From: Eutypa lata
Taxonomy: Eukaryota > Ascomycota > Sordariomycetes > Xylariales > Diatrypaceae
Reading direction: 5' to 3'
Length of the DNA stretch: 64,000 nucleotides
NCBI GenBank assembly: GCA_022661535.1
Contig: JAKULF010000009.1
Span: forward strand, 992,001 to 1,056,000
Shown here: positions 10,006 to 22,478 of the stretch, in pieces
Layout: the number at the start of each line of letters is the position of its first letter
How positions within the stretch are numbered: position 1 is the first letter of the stretch
The notes under the pieces: generated by a model
What the model was told of the DNA's origin: nothing
The model's database searches: none
What the model saw: the letters and a program-made list of their open reading frames with translations, nothing else
Made by a program: the position numbers and the translations under genes

Positions 10006-13000
10006 GTGACAATAGAGAAGTATGCTTCTTACGCTGATCAAATAGAATAGAATTGCCCACGGTTGATTACCTATCTCAACTACGGATACTCCTTGGTAGC
10101 AGAGACAAGAGAGATTATTATACGCCTAGTGATGTCACGCACGTCATAGACCAATATTTCGTATTCATCATATATTTGCTGCAGCTTACCACGAGAATAA
10201 ATGCCTAATCTACATTTATTTACCCGCACGCTGGCCTGAAATTGATGTGATGACCCGGAGACAGGACATTCATGTAAGCTGTTGGAAAATCCGTCAGCTG
10301 CATTCTTTTCTCGCCCAGAAGGAATAGCTCGAGGCCACCGATGACCACACGGAAAGTATAATGCGACGCTTACAAATCTACTTTAGGCCTCAATGAGGGG
10401 CACAGAAAAGAAATAATGAACTAGCGGTCAATGAAATACTCAAATTTGGAACAAGACAAGGCTTTACAAAATACTATACATGGATGCCTACGTAATATCG
10501 AGTCCAGTTATGAACTAAGGCAGGCACTTTGTCACGATGCAAAGACCAAAATAGGTGTATCTTGATTACGTAATGTCACGGGTTATGTCAGTAATATCCT
10601 AGAGCCTCCAGTCCATGTCGCTTCATGTAACCCCCATTTAATTTTAACGAGGCTTTTCGTATAAGAAATTGAGCCTGTGCCTTAAGAGCGGCCGAGTGCG
10701 ACACGGTTTGTTACTTAAATGGGTGCTTATGCTCACTTATTTTTCCGTCGGCAGCACCCGCGTCTGTTTCAGGTGATCCTCTGGCTTTTGCTGCATAATG
10801 CATTGCGGTTCGCGCTGTTTTGGGCTATCTACACTTAGACATCGCTGGTAGGGTAGCCCTAGGAGCTTCTTTTGTCAAATTGTTATGTTTTTATATGTTC
10901 TGGGACAGATATCCCCGAGAATAAGAGACCTGTACATTTAAGATATTAATACACCATTATGCAAAGCCCCAATAAGTTAATTCAGTGTAATCTGACAAGT
11001 TCAAACCGAACTCCTATTGGATATATAAGCTCTAATACGCATCCAAACTAATAACGTTTGTGGACGCCGTACTTTTACCGAATCCAAGAAACCCGACCTC
11101 CCTCTGTTCCTGTAATCGTCCGATCTATTAGCAGTCACCGTGGCGCAGATTAGGTAGGGCATATTCCTTCGACCTGGTCTGCATGGTGCAAAGCCTGCTC
11201 TCTAGGGCGCTGATGCTACCCTAGGCGAGTGATAGCGGATATTGGACTTTATAATCGCTGTGACCTATCTGGTGTTTACGTGGCTTGCCAGTATGACCCA
11301 AAAGTCGCCCCCTCTCATCAGGTTCGACAACCCTAAATCCTAAGTCGCATTGTTGGCATTCTCAATAGAAGTAATTCCCTTTTTTACCTATTATACGTTT
11401 ATGATGGACTTGCGATCACACCAGAATGAACTGCAGCGATATTAAAATAGATATGTACATACTAATGTCGTATTCAAACAAGAGCCTCCTAAAGGGGGGG
11501 AGCACAATAGACTCAAAGACACAGGCATGGTGGGATGCAGCGATTCAAGAACTCGCATACGTAGAATAACAGTATGTTCGCTATTCTTAATAATTATATC
11601 ACTCTAAAAATCTAGCTAAGCAAGTAATAGGCCATAAGGGTGTTATTCTAGCAAGCCCTTTTCCAAGCGCTTTCACCCGGCCTGGCGTTCGAGCAGGTGT
11701 GCATACTATACGAATAAAATGGTATTTTGGACTAGCACTTATTCTCGCTTGTCGCGATCGCAGCACAGGAAACGACAACGCTTTATCCATGTGTTGCGAT
11801 AAGAAAACAGCTTGAAATATTTGCGAAATTTACTCACAGACAAGCCGGAAGGGGTATAAGCCTCGCCGCCGCCTATATACGTCCTGCAGCTACACCTCAT
11901 GGTTCTATGGCTCACTATTTGTCTTTGTATTTTAAGGATACTTTTCCTTTAAAGGTACGCTGCCCGAGCCAACCAAAACCCAGAGGCCTCTAACTCTGCC
12001 AAATTTGCGAGCAAGCTAAACTATGTAATTGGCACCGGATTAGACAACAACATTGTAATAACGTACAATATTTACCAAATAAACACATCGGAGCAATCTG
12101 GGAGAATTGCTACTCTTCTTTGAAGCTTCTGCCGGGGGAGAACCCCAGAGGGCTTTATTGACTCTTTTGAATGATGAGGACAAATGCCCATACATATGTG
12201 ATTTGGGGTAGGAAAGGCGCCCTTCATATCTGAAATTGGTTTATGTCAGCGAATATCAAGGGATGAGATTCGGGCTCGTATCTTGCATGAGGAAATCCTA
12301 GTAAATGTCAGTAGGATTAAACTAAAGACTACAGGCTTTTTGGCATTCTAGGTAATGAAGGTAGGAGCGAGAGCTGCGACTCACTTGAAGATTAATAAAA
12401 GTTCAGTGCTGAAGTGGTCGTTAGCGATTCTTAACTATCAAAGAAGTGAGCGCTCAGGATTACATCGAAACTAACTGTCAACAAGTGAACACATTTTAAT
12501 CTGACATAGCAATTTATGAACTAAACTTAACACCCTATTCTGGTCCTGTCGAGCTCATCTACCCCCCAGCCCCTGTACATGAAATCCTTGACTCAGGTTT
12601 ATAACAACCGTTGAAGGATAGCAACGCAAGTACAGGATAAGGGGAGTCTGCCGGCAATTCCACTGCTTCCAGTCGTCGGGTTCGTCACAGAGATGCTACG
12701 TGCATTACGCTCCTTTCTCAATGTCGAACAGTACGTCTCCTCTGCAGCGAGACTCATTGGGGCTCCTTCCCACGACTGGTAATTCATCGTATAATCCAAT
12801 AAGAGGCAGGCCCAGCAGTCCTTTCATCGACAATATAACCTTTGCTATCATATATGCACCTACAGAGTGTTGAAACACAGGATAATGAGCTTGATTAACT
12901 AAGGTGACAGCTACTATAGAGGTGGGAGGAACGTCTGCTTATATACACAATCAGCCATGTTGGCTTGTACTGATACATCCATCACTCATAGCATTGACCA

Positions 13001-13828
13001 CTTATTTTGACACAGGGTGCCTTCGGCTGTGATAACCTTTTGTCTCCCGTCTTTCATTTAGCGGAATAATTCTGTGACCGACTTGGAATCGTCCTGGAAA
13101 CAACCAACGTCCAGGCATCTCCATCAACCCAGAGTCAAGAACCGCGTGGTAGTTTTGGAATAATTACACCTTTGTTCGACCTGCTACTATTTTCATGATA
13201 GCCTCACATCACAACTATCTGCGCTAGGGCTAACTACATAATATTGATGACATAAATCGGCAGCATTTAACCAGCCAAATCTAACTTCACTTTAAGCTTT
13301 AGTGATGCTTCATGCCCTTTAGCACATACCAATGACGTCTTATTTTCCACGGAAATAAGTTTAGCCAATGGGATATTATGTAGGAAATTTCTGGTTATAC
13401 AAAGTGTAGGTAGTTGGTTCCGCCGCGTATGCAGTTTGTATGGTGGAGTCCATGCCAGGAAACCGTGTGGACCACGTGGAACCCCTAAAAAAAGTACCTT
13501 GCACCACCGTTAAATCTATAATTAACATCTTAGCTCGGCAGCTCCGCGGATTTAGTACTAGAGCTATAATGCGTGCTGGTTTTATGTAGACCACAAGATA
13601 TGAACATCACTTCTAGATCTCTAGAGGCCTTAACGGTTTCCAATAAAAAATGCGGAAGACTAGAGTTAAGGGCCGGTAGAGTGAGATGAAGCATCCTCCA
13701 AGTACTAAGCTACATCCACGTGGGGTCGGATATAAAGAATTGATAATATTAAAGATGTAAAAGAATTAAAAGTAATGATGGAGAATGAGAAATATAAAGG
13801 TGTGGGTAATTTATTATTTTCATATGTA
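10006..13828. other. 3.8-kb gene-free tract
   Basis: Only short chance ORFs (11599-11790, 12599-12799, 13376-13594). No splice-consistent exon set, tRNA or repeat array was seen. Base composition is moderately AT-rich, rising sharply at the inverted-repeat element that follows. Confidence 0.6.
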
Positions 13829-14561
13829 TATCCAAGTACGGGTAGCGACAGGGCTGACTGCGTTAAAACCTCTTTTTGAAGTTTTTTTTTATAAGTATAC
13901 CTTATTTTTATTTAGCTTAAAAGCTTTATGCAATTAAGCTATTTAAGTTAAATTTAATCGATTTAATTAAATAAATTTAATACTTTTTATAAATCATTTA
14001 ATATTAATCATTTATTTTTAACTTATATTTAACTTTAAAAGCTTTCGTTAATTTATTTAACCTTTAAATTTAAATAATTTAAATGGTTAAATAATATATA
14101 TATATAAATAATAACTTTAAGCTTTAATTATTTATTTAACTTTTAACTTAAATAATATATTAATTATTTATTTTTATTTATATATATAACTTTTAAAGTT
14201 ATAAAGTAATTTATTAATAATAATAAATAAATTAATAAAGTAATAAATAAATTAATAAAATAACTAAAAAGCTTTAATTATTTAAAACTATATACTTTTA
14301 AATTTAAAAACTAAATAATTAATAATTAAATAATTATTAATTAAATAATTAATTATAATTAAATAATAAAAACTTAATTAATTTAAAAGTATATATGCTT
14401 ATAAATCTATTAAAAATAATTTTAAATGTATAAACTTTTTAAATAAATATTTAATTTCTAGTTAATTTATTAAAATTTTGCTAAATATATTTTAATGTAA
14501 GCCTATAGTATGATTTTGAGGTTTTGACGTAGTTAGCCCTGTCGTTAACCGTATCCAAGTA
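13829..14561. mobile_element. 713-bp AT-rich non-autonomous DNA transposon (MITE-like) with target-site duplication
   Basis: The element spans 13839-14551. Its left end, CGGGTAGCGACAGGGCT and onward to AAAACCTC, is repeated inverted at the right end (CGGTTAACGACAGGGCT read on the minus strand); 29 of 34 bases match and four of the five differences are transitions. The 10-mer TATCCAAGTA flanks both sides (13829-13838 and 14552-14561). If the terminal repeat is taken to start one base earlier (ACGG), the duplication is the 8-mer ATCCAAGT. The interior (about 13880-14500) is almost purely A/T with no coding capacity, as expected for an old element degraded by C-to-T mutation (RIP). An 8-bp duplication would point to hAT-type, 9-10 bp to Mutator-like mobilisation; the sequence cannot decide. 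Confidence 0.82.
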
Positions 14562-15226
14562 CTAATGAACCATGTAACGACACGACTGACGGCTGATCCT
14601 CTCCGTCGGATCGCAATAGAATATAGAAATCTTAGCCCCTGAACCCGAAGAATCGGGAATCCATCTGGAATTCATCAGTACATACCCCAGCTAGTTAGTG
14701 AATGTGGATTGTGTGAAATGTGATTAAGCTTTTTTGGCTACCGTGACCCATTATTCGATCATCAACAAATGCGGCGAAGTTAGCTGAAGCCCACAATATA
14801 ACTATCCACAGGACAGCAGTGTAAGTTGATAAACCACCCGCTAACAAGGGACGATAATGTCATGCTACTATTTACGGCAAAGAATATGTAACACTTCACA
14901 TCGACTGAAATCATAAGGGATATCGGCAGAGAGAAAGATCAACGAACTTGCGTATCCAGTTCGATGATCTTGGTTACTATTTTCAGAACAAGTAGCCTTG
15001 GAACATTACACCGCCTGATATGATAGAAGATAATTAGAATACGGTAGATTGCCCCTGGAGGTTCAATATAAATATAAGCGTGAGCCAACAGCCAGTCTGG
15101 TAAATTTTGAGGAAAAGGGACCACCGTCGCATCCCACACAAATTGCTCAACAATAGTAATCCCTATTGCAATACTCAATACTGGAGTTAAATTTCATAAC
15201 TTGAAAGAATTTACACCCTATCCACC
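14562..15226. other. Intergenic, no gene seen
   Basis: 665 bp between the inverted-repeat element and the small secreted-peptide ORF. Only a chance minus-strand ORF (14939-15178) is present. Confidence 0.55.
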
Positions 15227-15376
15227 ATGAAGGCCGCGTTTATTATCCCATTTCTGGCCGCTACGGCTACTGCAGTCCCAGCCGTGCAAAACACGCCTAT
15301 CCCAAGTCCTGTCCCGGATCCGCCCGTTGAGAGAGATCTTCCAGTTGCGCAAACTACACCCATCCCACCTGTCTAG
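15227..15376 (+). CDS. Small secreted peptide candidate, 49 residues
   Basis: The ATG has a good fungal context (CCACC before it). The product starts with an apparent signal peptide, MKAAFIIPFLAATATAVPAV, with a likely cleavage after ATA or AVPA. The remainder is a Pro-rich peptide holding two imperfect copies of a short unit, VQNTPIPSP and AQTTPIPPV, separated by an acidic/basic linker (VERDLP). Too short for a gene-length filter, and it lies in gene-poor DNA 100 bp upstream of a possible gene relic, so it may be the first exon of that decayed gene. No clean splice donor links the two in frame. If expressed as is, it would be a tiny extracellular peptide; function unknown. Confidence 0.42.
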   Translation: MKAAFIIPFLAATATAVPAVQNTPIPSPVPDPPVERDLPVAQTTPIPPV

Positions 15377-15474
15377 AGGATGTGAAAATGCTAGCTAGCG
15401 ATATAGCACAGCGTTAGTCTACTAATACTGGTTATCTCATCCTGAATTGAATGCTGACTAAAGCACCTTTGCAG

Positions 15475-15696
15475 ATGGCTATTCGTTTTTCATCGATGGT
15501 GCCGGCGGCCAGAAAATTGATAATTCCGTGTGCTCCGATCTCACCGACTCATTCATTAACCTAGTGGACTCGTGGGGGGTTTGAGCAGGGCGGCGATGTT
15601 TGAGCTGGAGGCACCATTTGGGCCTCAGGCTATGAGGAAAGGATTCGGCCTTTCCCAACCACCGAGACCAAGTGGCTTGAGTTTGTGTCCCGGGAC
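15475..15696 (+). pseudogene. Possible relic of a secreted-protein exon
   Basis: After an acceptor-like TTTGCAG at 15468-15474 the plus strand reads DGYSFFIDGAGGQKIDNSV and then CSDLTDSFINLVDSWG, with coding-like composition in otherwise AT-rich DNA. The frame ends at TGA 15582-15584, but skipping one G in the run of six G at 15573-15578 continues as FEQGGDV, a TGA, then AGGTIWASGYEERIRPF and TTETKWLEFVSRDL before a stop. A one-base frameshift plus one stop suggest a decayed gene. I do not recognise the family. The relation to the signal-peptide ORF just upstream is inferred from proximity only. Confidence 0.32.
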
Positions 15697-16308
15697 CTGT
15701 GACTGAAGATGGAATTTTGAAGCCAGAAACGGAGGATGTCGTCCGCACTGCATATCATTCATCAGCCGTCCATGACTATTTGTAGTCAGTCCTAGATCAA
15801 TATACTCATTCATTCACTCACTGTTTATTCTTATATAAATGATTACCAAGTATCATCTATGATGGTATAAGACACCATCAAAGGAGCAATATATAGAACT
15901 TAACCATCACGAATTCAACTCTCCGTCTTATTTGCTTGGAGCACGTAGCTAAGACATCGATGGTTCCTCAAATTGGACAAAACGCGAATTAACACTAATA
16001 CATGGAAAATAAGACAGCGCAGTAGAACAGGGCCAATGGCAGCCCGAGTGATGGACTGCATCACTCCATCTGGGTGTATATAAGGGGGGTCACCAACCAT
16101 AGTCCCGGGGCGCCTTTTCCCCTCGTTTCTTCATTAAAGCTCAAGCAGAGCTAAACAAGAGGCTCCTTTGATTACACATAAGCATACAATAACAGAACAT
16201 ACACCTATATTCGTAGCTCTTCAACTATTTCAGTCCTCCATGTCACCCCTAACTAAGAGGCCATGAAACTGTCCACTGAATATTGGGGGAGGTGATCATG
16301 AAATCGAT
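15697..16308. other. Intergenic, no gene seen
   Basis: 612 bp at the 3' end of the SRR1-like gene. The minus-strand ORF at 15915-16100 shows no recognisable protein. Confidence 0.55.
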
Positions 16309-17707
16309 TCAATCAATACGTTTGCGGACGTACATGCGAACTTCTCTGTTCCAATAATTGTGTGAGCCTTCGAGGGCGGGGGTAAAGAGCTCGCACGGCG
16401 GAGGCTTCACATTTGGATCGTAGCGTGGGAAGGCTTCCTCAATGCGATATTCGTCTCTTAGCATGTTGCAAACGCGTTCCGACCAGTTGGCGAACCTAGA
16501 ATTGCAATTGTCAGTTTAGATCTAGTTAGCAGTAGATGTGAAATAACCTACCATGGAATACCAGGTATCGGGACACTGGGTGCCTGATCGTCTCCATTCT
16601 CAATCTGCTGTGGCTTGACTTCGTGCCAAAGGATATCCGGACATGGCTCCAACGGGGTTTCTGGCTTGGGATCTTCGTGTTCAGAGAGGCACTCCCAGAT
16701 CATAACAGCCGGCCTCGTGTATTCACTCACGGCTCTATGAATGATAGCGAATGCTCCAGACGTGAATACGAGTGTAGATTCGTCGATCTTGGTAAAGTGC
16801 TCGTGTTTTCCGAAAGCCGTGTCGCAAACTTTGAACTTGATTCCAATAGATTCGACTTGATCCAGCGTCTCCAGGGCATCTATGTGTTCAGGACCGTACT
16901 CGGGATCGGCAGCATAAAGCTCAACCTTTTGCCCAGTCATATCCTGCAACTGCTTGACTATAGCTAGGGCCGCTGTATGCTGGCAGGTACCTTGAACGCG
17001 GTGGCTTCCACGCCAGTGGTGGTAATTATCAAGCTCGTAAAATCCACCCAGGATCATCCCAAGCCCAATGCAGACGACTTTCTTAATTCTTTCGGGCTTT
17101 GGTATATTCTGGATCGCTTGTTTCAGGCCTTCGGCGTTATAGCTTTTGCTCCAGTTGCTGAATGTCATTTCGAGCTTCCTCTGGATATCCCCAACGAGAT
17201 CCTCAGAGCCAGTGCTAGTATCTTCCGTGTTCACTATGACGCCGTATTGCTTGGGACCACCCGGGGGATGACCCTCTGCCCTGACCTTCTCCCATCCTTT
17301 TCTTTGCCACTCGAACAGCGACCTGTGTCCAGTGAATTAGTATGGGGCATGTTATTTATTGTAGGTCTTGTTATCTTGTGATCAAGTACTCACTCCGTCA
17401 ACTTGTCAAGATTGGCATCAATATCCGGATTGTAGCGTAGATGCTTGTCTTGGATATCGCTTCGCTCGAATGTATAGCCCAGTTCTTTCCACCCACGATC
17501 AGTGCAGTGTTCTTCTCCTGTTCCTCTGATCACCCAGGTAGTCCACAGAATCAAGTTACATTTACCAATGACCAGTTTCTCCCACTCCTTCTGGTCCCTC
17601 TCTTGTATACGTTTCATCTCCTCGGGCTGGCGATACTCCCAGTTGAGCCCATAGAATTCAGTGATGTCCGAAGACTGAGGAGTACCTGATTGACCAGACG
17701 ACGCCAT
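16309..17707 (-). CDS. SRR1-like domain protein
   Basis: Three exons: 17707-17394, 17322-16552 and 16495-16309, giving 423 residues; donors GTGAGT and GTAGGT, acceptors CAG and TAG, phases agree. The start is the ATG at 17707 (MASSGQSGTP). The core is the SRR1-like domain: a hydrophobic strand KVVCIGLGMI near residue 195, then QGTCQHTAALAIVKQL, VELYAADPEYGPEHIDALE, and VFTSGAF. Exon 3 supplies a typical C-terminal tail (FANWSERVCNMLRDEYRIE, with basic residues at the end). SRR1 proteins were named from a plant clock/light-signalling protein; fungal members are poorly characterised, soluble, and without a proven reaction. The 5' part carries a YGLNWEYRQPEEMKRIQERD segment of charged helices. 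The gene appears intact. Confidence 0.9.
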
Positions 17708-19878
17708 GGTAATACAGGGTAAACAGGGATCGCGTTGAATTCTCTAATATATGAAAAGATGAACTACTAGTGAAGTTGGTATGGATTGCCGGGAAGTAAA
17801 AAGAGAGCGCGGGTAGTATGGTTGTCACAATAGTAGGGTAGGTCTCTGCTAACGATGGTAAGGAGGAAAAAGAGAAAAGAAATTGACATAAACTGAGTAG
17901 CTACCATATATAGGTGCTATTCAATGAAGACATCACTGTCACTTTGTTTAGAAACCATGATTCACTGGCATGGATGTGTTACCCATGGTTGGTTAGATAT
18001 ATTAACCAACTCCAGTGATCTTTGTCTGTCTGATGTAAGGCTAGGGTGTCTGATGACAACCCAGAACTAACATATTGGTTCATCGGGCCATCACACTGGA
18101 GTCATTCCATCTTCTAAATTTATTGTAATGTATACGTCTTCTCAAACGCACTCGTTGACTTGGCCCTCAAAAGTCTAATATTGCCTACAAAGTGCGGCAA
18201 CTTGACGTATCACTTGGATTTGATGACCTAATCGGTACCTCAAACCAGAACTTGATTCCAATGATTAGTAAACAAATAACAAAGGAATTGGTACCCATAA
18301 CGGCATCAACTTACGTAATTTTATGGCTCTTAGGTATCTATGTAGGTATGATGTTAGGATTATCTACCACTTCTAAGTATCTAGACAGGTGACACTAGTG
18401 TTAACGCATCTGCACACAAGCCGGCGAATGCTTCATATCCTTATCGTAGCTCTTATCGTCGCGGCCGTAATATCGGGCGCGAGGGGTTTCCTTTGAACGC
18501 CGCAAGGATTGCGCAGCACAATTTCGAAGCTGAATGCAAAGGTGGGTGTGGAAGATACATCCCCGGGTCGTTAAGCTCACGTTGGTACTTACTAGACTAT
18601 GTCAGATATCACGTCATCAAGGAATGTATCAAGAGGAATGTTGTGTCACAGTCCTGAGTGTCATGTGTGTCTGTTCGTAATATAAGATAGTCAGCTCCCG
18701 AGTTAGTAACATTCCACCGCTGCCTTTATGATTGTAGCGTTATACTTCTTACATTCTGTAATTCCGTCACACGTTGTGGTTCTCGCTCGTGAAAGTGCCG
18801 GTTCGCTCAGGGTAGAACCTACAGGGTCACTTCAAGTATATATACTCTTAAGAGAAGCTAATAGTAAATATTTTAATAATTCTCACGGTATATAATTATG
18901 TTATTAGTTTGCTCGTACAGTTTGTCGAGACGCAACTTTAACGACATCCTTTGTTGAGATGAAGCTGGCCGCATGTACGTTAATGCATCCTCCCTATCTT
19001 TAGATTAGATATTGTGACAACTTTACCAATATTACACTCAGAAGACACGAAAGAATTCCGAAAAGGCCGTAATATTCGGGTTGTTAATGAAAGTGCTGTG
19101 GAATGAACATGGCTGACAAAATGAAGCTCTCCTAACTAATTCGTGTCAAAGTGCCCGAAAGTGCCCGAAATACACTGAGCAACACATTCAATACGACCGA
19201 AGAATTCTATAAAACTAATATCAAGATCCTCAAATATTTCTAATATACAGTTCTTCATTGCCATATTGCTGAGATGTCCTAGATACACGGTTTCCAGGTA
19301 CTCGAACCTCGCTCTGTTAACCTAATACCATGTTGGTCTAAAATAAGAACATAAATCCGTCTACATTCGATAGACCTCGATATTATTTCAGCATTCCAGG
19401 AGAAGTCACGTCCTATTCATACCTATACACCTTCTAACGTCCATCTACTTCGCCACCCTATGTCTAGCAGGATCCTGCAGATATATACGACGCCATCTCT
19501 TAAACTACATCATGTAACATTGTCACGCCCCTGGAGCTGCTTACACTACGTGTATACCAAGGGTATGGACCTATAAGTAAGAATAGCAGTAGCAAGTACG
19601 ACAACGGTAATGGTAGTGAAGACAATTGGATGCCGTAGCGACGCCCCTAGGCACCCTCGGGCGCATGGTCAAGACTGTCCGACGATAGCAAGCTCGTAAA
19701 TTCAATGGCATGTGTTTCGCCCGCAACTTACAGCCCCCTTGACCAAGGCGCTCTCTATTAGAGCACCTTCGCCCAAAACAATTACGTGAGCGGACGACAT
19801 CTAGCTCGCTGTAAAGCCAACCTCGGAGATCAGTGCGAATAGCGACGACAGTAGTGGAATCACATTGTCCGTATCTAT
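17708..19878. other. 2.2-kb intergenic tract
   Basis: No supported exon on either strand. Contains a short direct duplication AAGTGCCCGAAAGTGCCCGAAA near 19147-19168. The ORF at 19571-19882 lies downstream of the regulator's stop and shows no family features. Confidence 0.55.
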
Positions 19879-21101
19879 TCAATCAGGAAGCGGAATCTTG
19901 CTAGCCCCCTTTATACAAGTACGAATCCGTTCGTGCGCCTGGTCGTACAGATAAATGACGCAACTGAGCTGCAGATCATAGGACTTGCTGATGGAGAATC
20001 CGTCGATGACCAGCCCAGGCATCAGCAGATGAATGTCCTTGAGCCGCTGGTCACCGCTGCGGACGCGGCGCAGAACGGCGGTGGTGCGCGAGTACAGGGT
20101 CTCGAGCCTCGTATAGCAACTCATGACCAGAAGGGCCGTCGAGCGGTCGTAGCCCTCCGCTTCTTCGTGGGCGGTCCCGTCTTCGAGGGATCGGATGCGT
20201 AATATGACGTCCTTCAGCTGCTGGGGTATTTCAAGCACCCTTCCGATTCGTAGATCGGATACGCTCAGGTCTGGCGGCGGTGGTTCGCTGCCCGAGGCAT
20301 TGCTCGTCGGTGCATGTCCTGTGGTGTCAGATGTAAAAGTCGTCCGAGATGTTAACTTGTCTTTCTTGGCATAGAGGGGGTGTTGGAATAATGCCACGTT
20401 CAGCTCGCATAGTTGTGTAAGGAGTTGTCCATAGTCAGCGTCTTATTTTCTTGAGGGAGAAGCATGCTCGTCTTCTGAGCCCCCATTATTCGTTTGGAGC
20501 AATTCGCCCCGGGGGTTAATTGGGTTGGATGCTATTACGTCGGTCGGGAGGTTATAGGGTCTCTCATCACTGGCATTTGTGTCTTGATCTGGTATCGTCG
20601 GGATTGACGTTGAAAAGTCGCCGGCTGCGAAAAGCGGATCGAGGAAAGGACTTGTAAGGCTGTCTGATAGTAAATATATAGGAATCGGCCAGCACTATGT
20701 GAGAAGGAATCTCACCGGTTAAAAAAGTCTAGGGGATCGGCCGGGGATTCCGTAGAACTCATTGCCACGGCCGTATCTTCACTGCAGGAGACGGTAGCAG
20801 TAGTCCTTTCATCGGCCCAGATAAATATGACATCGTGACCCTGGTTATGACTGCTGGCGCTTCGATGCTGTCGCCGTGGGCAGCCCATGGGTCTGGGTAA
20901 TGGTATGGTACATATCGCGTTCGCCCTCTGGCAGCGTTGACATTCCGACTCCTTAGAATTCCAGGTACATCTTAGCTTCTGACCTCGACAGCGGTCGCAA
21001 GCGGCCTTCTGTCCATTTGACTTGTTCACACCCCCGTCGCGGCTCCCAGAGAGTAAGTTGGTTTGCTTCCTGTTGTTGGCTCTAACGTTAGACGGAGCCA
21101 T
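19879..21101 (-). pseudogene. AflR-like Zn2Cys6 transcription regulator with an in-frame stop
   Basis: Exon 1 is 21101-20716; the intron (donor GTGAGA, acceptor GACAG) leads in phase to 20659. Exon 1 encodes a Zn2Cys6 cluster, CDRCRGQKLRC then ECQRCQRANAIC, about residues 35-64, followed by a basic linker (PRPMGCPRRQHRS). The second exon continues through a Ser/Pro/Asp region, hits TAA at 20445-20443, and in the same frame continues for 187 codons as DADYGQLLTQLCELNVALFQ, then RSTALLVMSCYTRLETLYSR and GLVIDGFSISKSYDLQL, the C-terminal half expected of an AflR-type regulator, ending at 19879. A CAA-to-TAA change (CpA to TpA) explains the stop. As read, the product is 200 residues with the DNA-binding domain but without the C-terminal domain. 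Read error or an overlooked intron (for example A/GTGATG to AATAAG) are alternatives. Confidence 0.8.
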
Positions 21102-22478
21102 CTCTGTATGTGTGTTACGATGAAGTTGAGGAGATGATGTAACATAGTAATAGTTAACAGTATGACATATTATCTTAGCTTAGACGCTAACTATTTTATT
21201 GCTATATTTAGTCAGTACAGTTAAAAATGCGGGGGGTCGATCCCCTAATGTGATTCGACGTTGTGATCTACCTATGTGTAAGTACTGTCACACGCTCCTT
21301 ATGTAAACTAATATGGCCGATGGTGAAATACGGAGGAGTTTCCTTAGCTGCAGGTGTTTTTGAGATGTTAATACTTCATCAACGCTTTAGAGTGTCAATT
21401 TTATGCCAAAAGCGACAAAGTCGTACCCAATGGATTTGATTGAGCCCGGCAAATCCCCATTATGTTTGGACTTCTTATTGACCCTGAACCAAAAACCTAC
21501 CTGCGCCTCTAAGATGACGTGGACAGCTTCGTGCACAGAAGCTGCGCGTTAGTCAGTTCAACCACGCCGATATGTTGCCCAAATGCAATGCTTAGCATGG
21601 ATATAAATAACACTCGAGAACGGGAACGATAACGAGCTTGAGTTAAATATCCTTGACTCACGCAATTTCCATCTTGGGCGCCTGTCTTCTTGTAAACAGT
21701 TCACATGAATGGCCCAAAGCATCCAGACATTAGATATACGTGCTACGAGGCTGTACAAGTCCAAGGGTTCCGAATATACTCTGTCTTGAACCTAGTTGGA
21801 AGATTTAGCTGCCAAAACTTGTCCACTTCTAAGGTGAACCCCCTTACAACGAGCCGCTCCTACAACGCGTTAGACAATTGTCGCCCCATTTTTCACACCA
21901 AGGCTCCTCAATGTCTTGCACGTTGGCAAATAGAGAGTACCATGTTTAAATCTACCTTCCTAAGAGCATGAGTCTAGGGATATTGCTATTGCTACTTGTT
22001 ATGACCAGAGGAGTCTTCGTCTGTCGCTTGACCAAGCTAAGCTAGACGTTAAGAAGACTGTGGTAGTAATCGTTCTGCCTGGAATTCTCGTCGAGCTTGC
22101 GTGAAACACCAAGTAAGCCGCGCTCTTCAACCGTTTGTCATGATTACATCATGTCTCGCAAGGAGATCAAGGAATGGGAGTTGATATTGATTCCAATCAA
22201 CAACTTCTTTACAGAGGCGGAAAGAAAACCCCTACTGGACGAATGGTACGAAGGGCGGTCTAGCTACATACATTCAATCCATGTCTAATAATGAATTGTA
22301 GACTAAATTGACAATATTAAATCTATATAATCTACAGAAAAGGCCATTCTAGAGCTCGAGCAATGGTATATATTGACATATGTGCTAGCGCGTCCCCTTG
22401 TTCAACACCGAGCCTATGGAGCATCATGCATCCTCGAAAACAGGTCTACTTGAGAAGCCAACTGCCAGTATGTTATCC
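21102..22478. other. Intergenic, no firm gene
   Basis: 1.4 kb. The ORFs at 21705-21971 and 22097-22288 lack splice partners or family features. It holds the 5' region of the regulator and the 3' region of the peroxygenase gene. Confidence 0.55.
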
